Source of the DNA: Actinomadura luzonensis
GTDB taxonomy: Bacteria; Actinomycetota; Actinomycetes; Streptosporangiales; Streptosporangiaceae
Assembly: GCF_022664455.2 (NCBI RefSeq)
Contig: NZ_JAKRKC020000002.1
Span: forward strand, 2,294,001 to 2,358,000
Direction: 5' to 3'
Length of the DNA stretch: 64,000 nucleotides
Both the position numbers and the translations under genes were made by a program. Numbering within the stretch: the first letter of the stretch is position 1; each line of letters begins with the position of its first letter. Below, piece after piece: positions 16,816-24,894 of this stretch. Below the pieces are notes generated by a model, which was given only the letters and a program-made list of their open reading frames with translations, did no database searches and was not told where the DNA came from.

Positions 16816-17553
16816 GTGGAGTACGAGGAGCTGGTCCGCCGCGCGCTCGCCGAGCCCTTCGCGGGCTGGGACTTCGGCGTCCTGGCCGGCCGCATGACCG
16901 CCCGCGAGGAGCTGCCCTGGGACTACGCGCGGCTGGTGCGCGACCGGCTGCCCGGCGCGGCCTCGCTGCTCGACCTCGGCACCGGAGGGGGCGAGCTGCT
17001 GGCCTCCCTCGCGCCGCTGCCGCCCCGCACCGCCGCCACCGAGGGCTACCCGCCGAACGTGGCGATCGCCCGCCGGCGGCTGGCCCGGCTCGGCGTCGAG
17101 GTGGTCGCGGGTGGTCCCGCGCCGCTGCCCGGCGGGGCGTTCGAGCTGGTCACGGCCCGGCACGAGGCGTACGACCCGGGCGAGATCCGCCGCCTGCTGG
17201 CCCCCGGCGGCGTCTTCGTCACCCAGCAGGTCGCGGGGCGCGACCTGGAGGAGGTCAACGCGGCCCTGGGCGCGCCGCCGCACGAGCGCCGCGACTGGGA
17301 CCTCGCCCAGGCGGCGGCCGGGCTGGCCGCCGCCGGGCTGGAGGTCACCTGGACGGGGGAGGGCGGCTACCCGGCGGTCTTCCACGACGTCGGGGCGCTC
17401 GTGCTGTTCCTGCGGGTGGTGCCCTGGCAGGTGCCGGGCTTCACGGTCGCCGGCTACGACGGGCGGCTCCGCGCCCTGCACGCGGAGCTGCGGCGGGGCC
17501 GGTCGCTGCGCGCCACCGCCCGCCGCTTCGCCCTCGTCGCCCGCCTCCCCTGA
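16816..17553 (+). CDS. SAM-dependent methyltransferase, class I
   Basis: Rossmann-fold methyltransferase of 245 residues. Motif I is LLDLGTGGGELLASL, followed by an acidic strand (AATEGYPPNVAIA), PLPGGAFELVTARHEAYDPGEI and LLAPGGVFVTQQV. The substrate is not identifiable. The GTG at 16816 was chosen because it begins the conserved VEYEELVRRAL helix; the frame is open upstream through the 16-bp repeat, but that part looks non-coding. No strong ribosome site is visible, so the start is moderately uncertain. The C-terminus is Arg-rich. Confidence 0.82.
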   Translation: MEYEELVRRALAEPFAGWDFGVLAGRMTAREELPWDYARLVRDRLPGAASLLDLGTGGGELLASLAPLPPRTAATEGYPPNVAIARRRLARLGVEVVAGGPAPLPGGAFELVTARHEAYDPGEIRRLLAPGGVFVTQQVAGRDLEEVNAALGAPPHERRDWDLAQAAAGLAAAGLEVTWTGEGGYPAVFHDVGALVLFLRVVPWQVPGFTVAGYDGRLRALHAELRRGRSLRATARRFALVARLP

Positions 17554-17575
17554 CCGCCCGGCGTCCCCCTCGGGG

Positions 17576-18481
17576 TCACTGCCGGAACAGCTCCAGCAGC
17601 TCCTCCGCGCGGTCCGTGCGGGCGATCCACACCTCGCGGCCCCGCCGCTCGCGGGTGATGAGCCGCCCGGCGCACAACCGGTCGCAGTGGTAGGTCAGCC
17701 CGCTCGGCGCGATGTTCAGCCCGGCGGCGAGCGTCGACATCGTCATCGGCTGCTCCAGCGCGTGCAGCAGCTCCGCGCGCACCGGCCCGATCAGCGCCGA
17801 CAGCTCGTCCGGCGCCTCGGTGTCGGGACGGCGCCACAACGTCTCCGCGCCGGGCACCGGGTACGCGATCCACACCGCCTCCGGCCCGTCCAGCCCCAGG
17901 ATCAGGGCGTCCCGGCCGGCCAGCATGGGCACCAGCACGATCGGGCGCTCGCCCAGCTCGTACGTGCGCGGCTCCGGGTCGGCGATCAGCAGCCCGCGTC
18001 CGCCCGGGTGCGGCCTGACCCGGCCGCTGAGCGAGGCGAGCAGCAGCTCCGGCGTGCCGCGGACGGCGGCCACGCCCACCCGTTCCACCTCCTTGCCGAG
18101 CAGCGGCCGGGCGCGCCGCCACACCGGCTCGGCGGCCTCCCACGCGGCGGCCAGCGCGCCGGCGTAGCCGTGCAGCCAGCGTCCCGGCCGCCGGGCGGCC
18201 TCCTGCCAGTGGGGCGGCGGCGGGCCGGCGCCGAACGTGCGCTCCAGGTCCGCGAGCAGGGCGCCGGGCGGGGTGTCGCGCAGCGCGATGAGCTGGTCCC
18301 GCACGCCGACGTCCCCGGCGGTGGGGGGCAGCGGGACGACGAGGTCGGGGGCGATCGAGCGGCCGGGCGCGCCCAGGGGCCGCGCGGCCTCGTGGCCGAA
18401 GCGCCCGGCGCGTGAGCTGAGCGTCCGCCGCCAGTGCTCCGGCAGGCCGCGGCGGCGGCCGGCGAGCGCGTCGGTGACCAT
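17576..18481 (-). CDS. ArsR-like winged-helix transcriptional regulator with large N-terminal domain
   Basis: At least 301 residues. The C-terminal ~75 residues form an ArsR-type helix-turn-helix (PMTMSTLAAGLNIAPSGLTYHCDRLCAGRLITRERRGREVWI). The upstream ~220 residues are an alpha/beta region typical of actinobacterial regulators of this layout, with no catalytic motif seen. The ATG at 18481 is the first standard start. However, the same frame continues upstream with residues that resemble the family's usual N-terminus, and there is a CTG at 18544 preceded by GGTGGAG, so a non-standard CTG start giving about 322 residues is possible. Target unknown. Confidence 0.8.
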   Translation of the reverse strand: MVTDALAGRRRGLPEHWRRTLSSRAGRFGHEAARPLGAPGRSIAPDLVVPLPPTAGDVGVRDQLIALRDTPPGALLADLERTFGAGPPPPHWQEAARRPGRWLHGYAGALAAAWEAAEPVWRRARPLLGKEVERVGVAAVRGTPELLLASLSGRVRPHPGGRGLLIADPEPRTYELGERPIVLVPMLAGRDALILGLDGPEAVWIAYPVPGAETLWRRPDTEAPDELSALIGPVRAELLHALEQPMTMSTLAAGLNIAPSGLTYHCDRLCAGRLITRERRGREVWIARTDRAEELLELFRQ

Positions 18482-18861
18482 GGCGACGGCGGTCAGACTG
18501 GAAGAGAGCGAGACGTGCAGCCGAGGCGTGGAGCCGATGATCAGTTCGCTCCACCCGTTGGTGCTGGTTACCGGGACCCCCAGAGTTCGACGGCAGGGAC
18601 GATCCGCGAGATTAGGGAGCTTCGCTAACTTCCGACTTGAAAGTCCCTTACAACGGCCTGACTCGGTCCCGTCCGCGAAAATCTTGCTCCCAGGGGGGAA
18701 AGAGAGGCACTCCAGGTGGTGGATTTGTCACCCTAAGTGCCGACGGAACCGCTGGCCGCGGCCCGCACGGAATGGGAGGCTTCCCGCAACCGCCCCGGCT
18801 CCCCTGCGAACGGGGAGCCGGGGCGGAACCTCCGCAGTGTTCACGGAAGAAGGAATGCGGC
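18482..18861. other. Gene-free region upstream of the DUF397-like gene
   Basis: About 380 bp. The left ~60 bp may encode the true N-terminus of the ArsR-like protein. The rest shows no coding pattern; its only clear feature is the long hairpin at 18790-18826. A short AT-richer stretch near 18600-18670 could hold a promoter, but no convincing -35/-10 pair was found. Confidence 0.5.
18790..18826. terminator. 15-bp perfect hairpin before the DUF397-like gene
   Basis: Stem CCGCCCCGGCTCCCC / GGGGAGCCGGGGCGG with a 7-nt loop, ending 35 bp before the next start codon. No gene reads into it from the left on the plus strand, so it could be an attenuator in a 5' leader or the end of an unannotated transcript. 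Confidence 0.6.
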
Positions 18862-19050
18862 ATGACTCATGACGCCGGCCGCGTCGCGGCCAAGCGGATC
18901 AACGACCACGTGGAGCTGGTGCACGCCGACCACCCCGAGACGGTGTTCGAGGTGCCCCGGCGCGACTGGGAGGCGTTCACCACGGCGGTCAAGTCGGGCG
19001 CTTTCGACCTCGGGACGCTGGAGCGCGAGGCGGAGGAGAACGTGGCCTGA
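18862..19050 (+). CDS. DUF397-like small protein
   Basis: 62 residues, ATG preceded by GAAGGAA. The second half (HADHPETVFEVPRRDWEAFTTAVKSGAFD) has the pattern of DUF397 domains: an Asp/His turn, a hydrophobic strand, then W-x-A-F and a helix ending in G-x-F. DUF397 proteins are usually encoded next to an Scr1-like XRE regulator in actinomycetes; no such partner is nearby, so this copy is an orphan. It sits between two strong hairpins as an isolated transcription unit. The function of the family is poorly known. Confidence 0.7.
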   Translation: MTHDAGRVAAKRINDHVELVHADHPETVFEVPRRDWEAFTTAVKSGAFDLGTLEREAEENVA

Positions 19051-19069
19051 CCGCTTCCCCCAGCCGCGC

Positions 19070-19107
19070 GACGGCGCCCGCTCCCGTGCAGGGGGGCGGG
19101 CGCCGTC
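19070..19107. terminator. Terminator after the DUF397-like gene
   Basis: Perfect 12-bp stem GACGGCGCCCGC / GCGGGCGCCGTC beginning 20 bp after the stop. A second small hairpin (CGCCCCC-GTCGC-GGGGGCG) follows at 19122-19140, before the convergent haloperoxidase-like gene. Confidence 0.75.
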
Positions 19108-19219
19108 CTTGAGGAGAACGCCGCCCCCGTCGCGGGGGCGGTCCGCTCCGGCCGGGGCGGGCGCGCCTGTCTATGGGGGGCGGGGCGCGCCTGCCCGCGG
19201 CCGGTCAAGCGTCACCAGG

Positions 19220-20635
19220 TCAGCCGCGGCCGGTCCAGTAGGCGGTGGCGCGGTTCCAGGCCGCCTCGCCGACCGCGCGCCCGAGCGCGCGCCCCTGCAG
19301 GTCGCCGGCCTTGAAGTGGATGCCGCCGTAGCGCCGCGACAGCCCCGCCTGGTCGGCGGCCTCGCTGTAGGTCCGCCACCGCAGCGTCACGTCCTGCGCC
19401 GGCGTCACCCAGGGCTCCACCTTGGACGACCCGGCCGCGACGACCGCCTGCCCGCCGAACGCGTCGGTGCCGGTGAAGCGCTTGAGCACCTCGGCCGAGG
19501 CCGCGCTGAACGTGCTGTGCCCCGAGACGTACTCGGCGAACGGCGGCGTCGGGAACGTCGAGGGCTGGTACGGCACCCACGACGCCCCGTCCACGCTCCG
19601 CCCGCCCCACGTCGGGACCGTGGACCCCCGGTACAGGTCGCGGATCGCGGTGATCGGCCGCCCGGTGTCGTGGTCGCGCTTGACCTCCCACGAGGCGATG
19701 CCGGCGTCCATGACGGCGTTGGTCAGCGCGAAGAACAGCTTGACGTCCTGGTCGAGGCCGTGCCGGTCGCGCGCCGAGACCTGCTGCGCGAACAGGCACC
19801 AGTGGCCGGGCGGCGTCTCGCTGGCCGGCCCGTCGGCCCAGTACTCGGCGATGGCCTTCTGCCGGTCGTCGAGGGCGGCCGTGAGGGCCACGATCTCGGC
19901 GGCCTGCGTCTGCCAGCCCGCCGACCCGTACGGCACGGGCGCGGGAACGGCGTCGGCCAGCGCCCGCGCCGACCCGCCGAAGGAGGCCACCTGACCCCAG
20001 TGCGGGGCCAGGAACGGCGGCGTGACCAGGGCGCCCGCCGCGTTGCGGTAGGTCAGCGGCGCCCACCGCCCCGGCTGGGCCAGCGTCGTCAGCGGCTCGG
20101 ACACGACCACGGGCGCGTTGGCCGGCGCGTAGCCCGTGGTGTCGGCGTACCCGCCGAGCTGGTTGGAGCCGTCGGCGTGGCGCTGGTCGAGCACGGCGCG
20201 GCAGGCGGCCAGGCCGGTCTGCGCCGCCTGGCTCGCCGGGGCGGCCGGGTCGTAGCCGAGGTCGGCCATCAGGGCGTCGAACGTCGCCCGCTGCGCCGGA
20301 TAGAGGTCGGCCGCCGCCAGGTGGGCGGCGTAGCTGATCGCCTCGGCCTTGTTCGCCTGGGTGCGCTCGGCAGCCGGGCGGCGCAGCGACCCGCCGAGCC
20401 GGGTGCCGACGGCCACGGCGTCATAGGCCGCCCAGGCGTCGTAGGCGCAGGTGTGCACGATCGCCAGCGCCCTGGCCACCAGCGGCGGCCCGAGCGTGCC
20501 GGTGCGCACCGCCGTCAGCATCGCCTGGTTCCAGCGCACGACCAGCGTCGGCCCGCCCGCGTGTGCGGGCACGGCGGTCAGGGCGAGCATGAGCGCGGCG
20601 GTCAGCAGGGCAGCGGTTAATCGTCGTACGGGCAT
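19220..20635 (-). CDS. Secreted vanadium-dependent haloperoxidase-like / PAP2-superfamily protein
   Basis: 471 residues with a Sec signal (LTAALLTAALMLALTAVPAHA). All vanadate/phosphate-binding residues of the superfamily are visible: Lys and Arg in VKRDHDTGRPITAIR, the SGH loop in YVSGHSTFSAASAEVL, and Arg/His in LSRRYGGIHFKAGD. The family includes bromo/chloroperoxidases and acid phosphatases; which activity applies cannot be read from sequence. The length and all-helical C-terminal half fit the actinobacterial haloperoxidase-like group. Monocistronic. Confidence 0.88.
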   Translation of the reverse strand: MPVRRLTAALLTAALMLALTAVPAHAGGPTLVVRWNQAMLTAVRTGTLGPPLVARALAIVHTCAYDAWAAYDAVAVGTRLGGSLRRPAAERTQANKAEAISYAAHLAAADLYPAQRATFDALMADLGYDPAAPASQAAQTGLAACRAVLDQRHADGSNQLGGYADTTGYAPANAPVVVSEPLTTLAQPGRWAPLTYRNAAGALVTPPFLAPHWGQVASFGGSARALADAVPAPVPYGSAGWQTQAAEIVALTAALDDRQKAIAEYWADGPASETPPGHWCLFAQQVSARDRHGLDQDVKLFFALTNAVMDAGIASWEVKRDHDTGRPITAIRDLYRGSTVPTWGGRSVDGASWVPYQPSTFPTPPFAEYVSGHSTFSAASAEVLKRFTGTDAFGGQAVVAAGSSKVEPWVTPAQDVTLRWRTYSEAADQAGLSRRYGGIHFKAGDLQGRALGRAVGEAAWNRATAYWTGRG

Positions 20636-20718
20636 GGATGATTCCCCTCGGTGTCGGACGGGCCCCCGAGCGACGATCTCACATTCGAACAGGTATTCGA
20701 GCTAACCTTTTGGTGACA

Positions 20719-21707
20719 TCAAGGAAGCCTCAGCTCGGCGAACACGGCCCGGTGGTCGGTGCCCGGCACGTCGGCGAACTCCACCTCGTTCACCGCCACC
20801 CGCTCGTCGGCCAGCACATGGTCGATCGCGATGATCGGCGGCACCGGCCGGAAGTTCGGCCAGGTCGGCACCAGGCCCTTGCCCGCCTGGGCGGCGGCGT
20901 CCACGTAACCGCGCTCCAGCAGCTCGCGGAAGGCGCGGTGGTCGAGGCTCGCGTTGAAGTCGCCCGCCAGCACCCGCACCGCGCCGCTGGGGGTGGGCGG
21001 GGGCAGCGAGCCGAGGGCGGTGTCCCAGTCGTCGGCCATGCGGCCAGCGGCGGGTTGGGATGCACGGCCACGACCTCCACCGCGTCGCCGCCGGGCAGAG
21101 TCAGGGCGGCGGCCGGCATGTTGTGGCCGACCGGCGTGAACAGGCCCTTCAGCTCGGTCACCGGGTGCCGGGAGTAGACGCCGCTGCCGGTCGCGCCCGG
21201 GGCGTCATGGAGCACCCGGTACGGCAGCAGCTCCTTCAGCCCGGCCTCGTCCAGCCGCCCGGCCGTCTCGGGACGCAGCTCCAGGGCGGTGAAGACGTCC
21301 ACGTTGTCGCGCCGCACCAGGTCGACCACGGCCCGCGCGTCGGCCCGGCCGAACAGGTTCAGCGTCAGCACCCGCAGCGCCGGGCCGGCCGCCGCCGGCT
21401 GCTCCTCGGCGGTCAGCCGCGGCGCCACGCAGGCGGCCAGCACCACGCAGGCCGTCGCGGCCACCAGCGCCGCCGGGCGGTTGCGCCGGACCAGCAGCAA
21501 CGCCGTGAGCCCGGCGAGCACCGCCCCGTAGGGCGTCACGGTCATGAGCTGGGCCGGGAACGAACCCTGCTCCCATCCGCCGGCCCTGACCAGGGCCCAC
21601 AGGCCCAGCAGCGTGACGATCGTCCAGGACATCCACCGCCTGCGCCGCCGCCGCTTCGCCGGCCGTTCCGTCCGCGTGGCCTGATCGGTCCCGGCCGTCG
21701 TGCTCAC
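20719..21707 (-). pseudogene. Membrane-anchored endonuclease/exonuclease/phosphatase-family protein, frameshifted
   Basis: Two overlapping frames together make one EEP protein. Frame one (GTG 21707, to about 21045) has a cytoplasmic Arg-rich head, three membrane helices and the start of the EEP domain (LRVLTLNLFGRADARAV, DVFTALELRP, GVYSRHP, VEVVAVHPNPPLA). Frame two (21039-20719) carries the rest: MADDWDTAL, VRVLAGDFNAS (catalytic D-x-N) and the terminal DVPGTDHRAVFAEL (catalytic Asp-His). One missing base near 21040-21050 separates them. All catalytic residues survive across both parts, so a sequencing error or very recent mutation is likely. Such proteins are surface nucleases or phosphodiesterases. 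Confidence 0.82.
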
Positions 21708-21803
21708 TCCGCCGTCCCGTCCACAGATGCGATCACAAGGTGAACCTTAAACGGATCACCGCCCGAACGTGCCCATCCCGCCTGCCGGCTCCGCGGCGCG
21801 GCG

Positions 21804-21839
21804 GGGTCGTTGGTCACCGGGGTTGGGGACCTTCGCCCG
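21804..21839. promoter_or_regulatory. Pair of DosR-like boxes upstream of pfl
   Basis: GGGTC-GTTG-GTCAC (21804-21817) and GGGAC-CTTC-GCCCG (21826-21839), centres 22 bp apart. Each matches 8 of 10 positions of the GGGAC-N4-GTCCC core of mycobacterial DosR sites. They lie 59 bp upstream of the pfl start. Confidence 0.55.
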
Positions 21840-21866
21840 CAGTGTCCCGCCTGTCCCCGGGCGACA

Positions 21867-21886
21867 GTAGTGGTATAGACCACTAC
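21867..21886. promoter_or_regulatory. DasR/GntR-HutC-type operator in the pfl promoter
   Basis: Perfect palindrome GTAGTGGT-ATAG-ACCACTAC. The central 16 bp (21869-21884) match the Streptomyces DasR site AGTGGTCTAGACCACT except for one base. It overlaps a possible -10 (TATAGA) and ends 11 bp before the start codon, so a bound repressor would block pfl transcription. Confidence 0.7.
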
Positions 21887-21897
21887 GTCAAGGGGGC

Positions 21898-24147
21898 ATG
21901 ATGACGGCCACGGAGGTCGAGCGCGAGGCCTGGCGGGGATTCCGCGGCACGCAGTGGCGGCACGCCATTGACGTGCGGGCGTTCATCCAGGACAACTACA
22001 CCCCGTACGAGGGCGACGGCGCCTTCCTGGCGGGACCGACCGAGCGCACCCGGGCGGTGTGGGCCAAGGTCTCGGCCCTGTTCCCGGAGGAGCGCCGGCG
22101 CGGGATCCTCGACGTCGACACCACGACCCCGTCCACGATCACCTCCCACCGGCCCGGCTACATCGACCGCGACCGTGAGCTCATCGTCGGCCTGCAGACC
22201 GACGCCCCGCTCCGCCGCGCCATCATGCCGGCGGGCGGCCTGCGCATGGTCGAGAACGGCCTGGCCGCCTACGGCCACGAGCTCGACCCCCGGGTGAAGG
22301 AGATCTTCACCCGCTACCGCAAGACCCACAACGACGGCGTCTTCGACGCCTACACGCCGGAGATCCTGGCCGCCCGCCGGGCGCACATCATCACCGGCCT
22401 GCCCGACGCCTACGGCCGCGGCCGCATCATCGGCGACTACCGCCGCGTCCCGCTCTACGGCGTGGACCGGCTCCTCCAGGCCAAGCGGGCCGAGCTGCGC
22501 TCCCTGGACGGCGAGCCGGCCACCGACGAGGTGATCCGCGACCGCGAGGAGCTGTCGGAGCAGATGAGCGCGCTGCACGAGCTGAAGGTCATGGCCGCCT
22601 CCTACGGCCACGACGTCTCCCGCCCGGCCGCCACCGCGCACGAGGCGATCCAGTGGCTCTACCTCGCCTACCTGGCCGCGATCAAGGAGCAGAACGGCGC
22701 CGCCATGTCGCTGGGCCGCACCTCCACGTTCGTGGACGTCTACCTGGAGCGTGACCTGGCGGCGGGCCTGATCACCGAGGAACGCGCCCAGGAGCTGGTG
22801 GACGACTTCGTGATCAAGCTGCGGATCGTCCGCTTCCTGCGCACCCCGGAGTACGACCGGCTCTTCTCCGGCGACCCGACCTGGGTGACCGAGTCGATCG
22901 GCGGCATCGGCGCCGACGGCCGTCCCCTGGTGACCCGCACCAGCTTCCGCTACCTGCAGACGCTGCGCGACCTCGGCCCCGCCCCGGAGCCGAACCTGAC
23001 CGTCCTGTGGTCGCCGCGCCTGCCCGAGCCGTTCAAGCGGTTCTGCGCGGAGCTGTCCATCGAGACGAGCGCCCTCCAGTACGAGAGCGACGAGCTGGTG
23101 CGCCCGCTGATGGGCGACGACACCGCCATCGCCTGCTGCGTCTCGGCCGCCCCGGTGGGCCGCCAGATGCAGTTCTTCGGCGCGCGGGTCAACCTCGCCA
23201 AGACCCTCCTGTACGCGATCAACGGCGGACGCGACGAGCTGACCGGCGTCCAGGTCGGCCCGGAGCTGCCGCCGCTGAGCGGCGAGTACCTCGACTACGA
23301 CGAGACCGTGAAGGCCCTCGACCGGATGATGGACTGGCTGGCCGAGACGTACGTGAACGCGCTCAACGTCATCCACTACATGCACGACAAGTACGCCTAC
23401 GAGCGCCTGGAGATGGCCCTGCACGACTACCCGGTCAAGCGCACGCTGGCCTGCGGCATCGCCGGCCTGTCGGTCACCGCCGACAGCCTCTCGGCGATCC
23501 GGCACGCCCGCGTCCGGGTCATCAGGGACGAGACCGGCCTGGCCGTGGACTACGAGGTCGAGGGCGACTACCCGGCGTACGGCAACAACGACGACCGGGC
23601 CGACGGCATCGCCGTCGAGCTGGTGCGCTCGTTCATGGAGAAGGTGCGCCGCCACCCCGCGCACCGGGGCGCCGAGCACACCCAGTCCGTGCTCACGATC
23701 ACCTCCAACGTCGTCTACGGCGAGCACACCGGCAACACGCCCGACGGCCGCCGCGCCGGCGAGCCGTTCGCGCCCGGCGCGAACCCGATGCACGGCCGCG
23801 ACCGGCACGGCCTGGTGGCCTCGGCCCTGTCGGTGGCCAAGCTGCCGTTCGACGCCGCGCAGGATGGCATCTCGCTGACCAGCACGGTCACCCCGGACGG
23901 CCTCGGCCGCACGCCGGAGGAGCGGGTGCGCGACCTCGCCGGGGTGCTCGACGGCTACTTCGACGCCGGCGGCTTCCACATGAACGTCAACGTGCTCACC
24001 CGCGAGGTGCTGCTGGACGCGATGGCGCACCCGGAGCGGTACCCGCAGCTCACGGTCCGGGTCTCGGGGTACGCGGTCAACTTCGTCCGCCTCACGCCCG
24101 ACCAGCAGCGCGACATCGTCAGCCGCACCTTCCACGGAGCGCTCTGA
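21898..24147 (+). CDS. pflB: Pyruvate formate-lyase (formate C-acetyltransferase)
   Basis: Glycyl-radical enzyme converting pyruvate plus CoA to acetyl-CoA plus formate without oxygen. 749 residues, normal for PFL. The catalytic Cys pair is C413-C414 in IACCVSAAPVGRQMQFFGARVNLAK, and the radical Gly is in RVSGYAV (Gly724) near the C-terminus, so the active site is complete. Two consecutive ATGs (21898, 21901) follow AAGGGGG; the second has the better spacing. The activase follows 3 bp downstream. Rare in obligately aerobic actinomycetes, and here it is under two predicted controls: DosR-like boxes and a DasR-like operator. Confidence 0.95.
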   Translation: MMTATEVEREAWRGFRGTQWRHAIDVRAFIQDNYTPYEGDGAFLAGPTERTRAVWAKVSALFPEERRRGILDVDTTTPSTITSHRPGYIDRDRELIVGLQTDAPLRRAIMPAGGLRMVENGLAAYGHELDPRVKEIFTRYRKTHNDGVFDAYTPEILAARRAHIITGLPDAYGRGRIIGDYRRVPLYGVDRLLQAKRAELRSLDGEPATDEVIRDREELSEQMSALHELKVMAASYGHDVSRPAATAHEAIQWLYLAYLAAIKEQNGAAMSLGRTSTFVDVYLERDLAAGLITEERAQELVDDFVIKLRIVRFLRTPEYDRLFSGDPTWVTESIGGIGADGRPLVTRTSFRYLQTLRDLGPAPEPNLTVLWSPRLPEPFKRFCAELSIETSALQYESDELVRPLMGDDTAIACCVSAAPVGRQMQFFGARVNLAKTLLYAINGGRDELTGVQVGPELPPLSGEYLDYDETVKALDRMMDWLAETYVNALNVIHYMHDKYAYERLEMALHDYPVKRTLACGIAGLSVTADSLSAIRHARVRVIRDETGLAVDYEVEGDYPAYGNNDDRADGIAVELVRSFMEKVRRHPAHRGAEHTQSVLTITSNVVYGEHTGNTPDGRRAGEPFAPGANPMHGRDRHGLVASALSVAKLPFDAAQDGISLTSTVTPDGLGRTPEERVRDLAGVLDGYFDAGGFHMNVNVLTREVLLDAMAHPERYPQLTVRVSGYAVNFVRLTPDQQRDIVSRTFHGAL

Positions 24148-24150
24148 GCC

Positions 24151-24876
24151 ATGGACGGCGTCATCAGCTCGTGGGACCTGTCGGTCGGCGTGGACGGCCC
24201 CGGCACCCGTTTCGTGGTGTTCACCTGCGGCTGCCCGCTGCGCTGCCGGTACTGCCAGAACCCGGAGACCTGGCGGATGCGCGACGGCCGCACGGTGCGC
24301 GCCGACGAGGTGATGACCGAGATCGGGAAGTACCGCCGCTTCATCGCGGTCGCGGGCGGCGGGGTCACGATCAGCGGCGGCGAGCCGCTGCTCCAGCCCC
24401 GCTTCACCGCCGAGCTGCTGAGCCGCTGCCACGCGGGCGGCCTGCACACCGCCCTGGACACCTCGGGGCTGCTCGGCGTCCGCGCCACCGACGAGATGCT
24501 GGCCGACACCGACCTCGTCCTGCTCGACCTGAAGTCGTGGGACCCGGCGACCTACCGCCGGGTCACCCGCGGGCCGGTGGAGCCGACGCTGCGCTTCGCG
24601 CGGCGGCTGGCGGAGCTGGGACGCCCGGTGTGGGTGCGGTTCGTGCTGGTGCCGGGGCTGACCGACGCCGCGGACAACGTGGCCGGGCTGGCCCGCTTCG
24701 CCGCCGGGCTGGGCAACGTGGAGCGGGTGGACGTGCTGCCCTTCCACCGGATGGCGACCGGCAAGTACGAACGCCTCGGCCTGACCTTCCCGCTGGCGCA
24801 CGTGGACCCGCCCGGCGAGGCGCTGCTGGAGCGGGTCCGCGGCCAGTTCCGCGAGGAGGGGCTGGCGGCCGTCTGA
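24151..24876 (+). CDS. pflA: Pyruvate formate-lyase-activating enzyme (radical SAM)
   Basis: 241-residue radical-SAM enzyme that abstracts the glycyl hydrogen of PFL. The [4Fe-4S] motif CPLRCRYC (Cys28, Cys32, Cys35) follows the N-terminal strand FVVFTCG, GGGVTISGGEPLLQ provides the SAM-binding GGE motif, and DLKSWDP and RFVLVPGLTD are standard for PflA. It starts 3 bp after pflB and is certainly co-transcribed. With pflB it provides oxygen-independent acetyl-CoA and formate. Confidence 0.95.
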   Translation: MDGVISSWDLSVGVDGPGTRFVVFTCGCPLRCRYCQNPETWRMRDGRTVRADEVMTEIGKYRRFIAVAGGGVTISGGEPLLQPRFTAELLSRCHAGGLHTALDTSGLLGVRATDEMLADTDLVLLDLKSWDPATYRRVTRGPVEPTLRFARRLAELGRPVWVRFVLVPGLTDAADNVAGLARFAAGLGNVERVDVLPFHRMATGKYERLGLTFPLAHVDPPGEALLERVRGQFREEGLAAV

Positions 24877-24894
24877 CCGGCCGGCCCCTTCACC

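Noticed and set aside
21728..21770. AAGGTGAACCTT as an iron-regulator (IdeR/DtxR) box upstream of the EEP gene
   Set aside because: Only partial similarity to the 19-bp consensus and wrong centre symmetry; no iron gene nearby.
21883..24801. 972-codon minus-strand ORF opposite pfl
   Set aside because: High-GC antisense shadow. The plus strand encodes a complete PFL and activase with all catalytic motifs.
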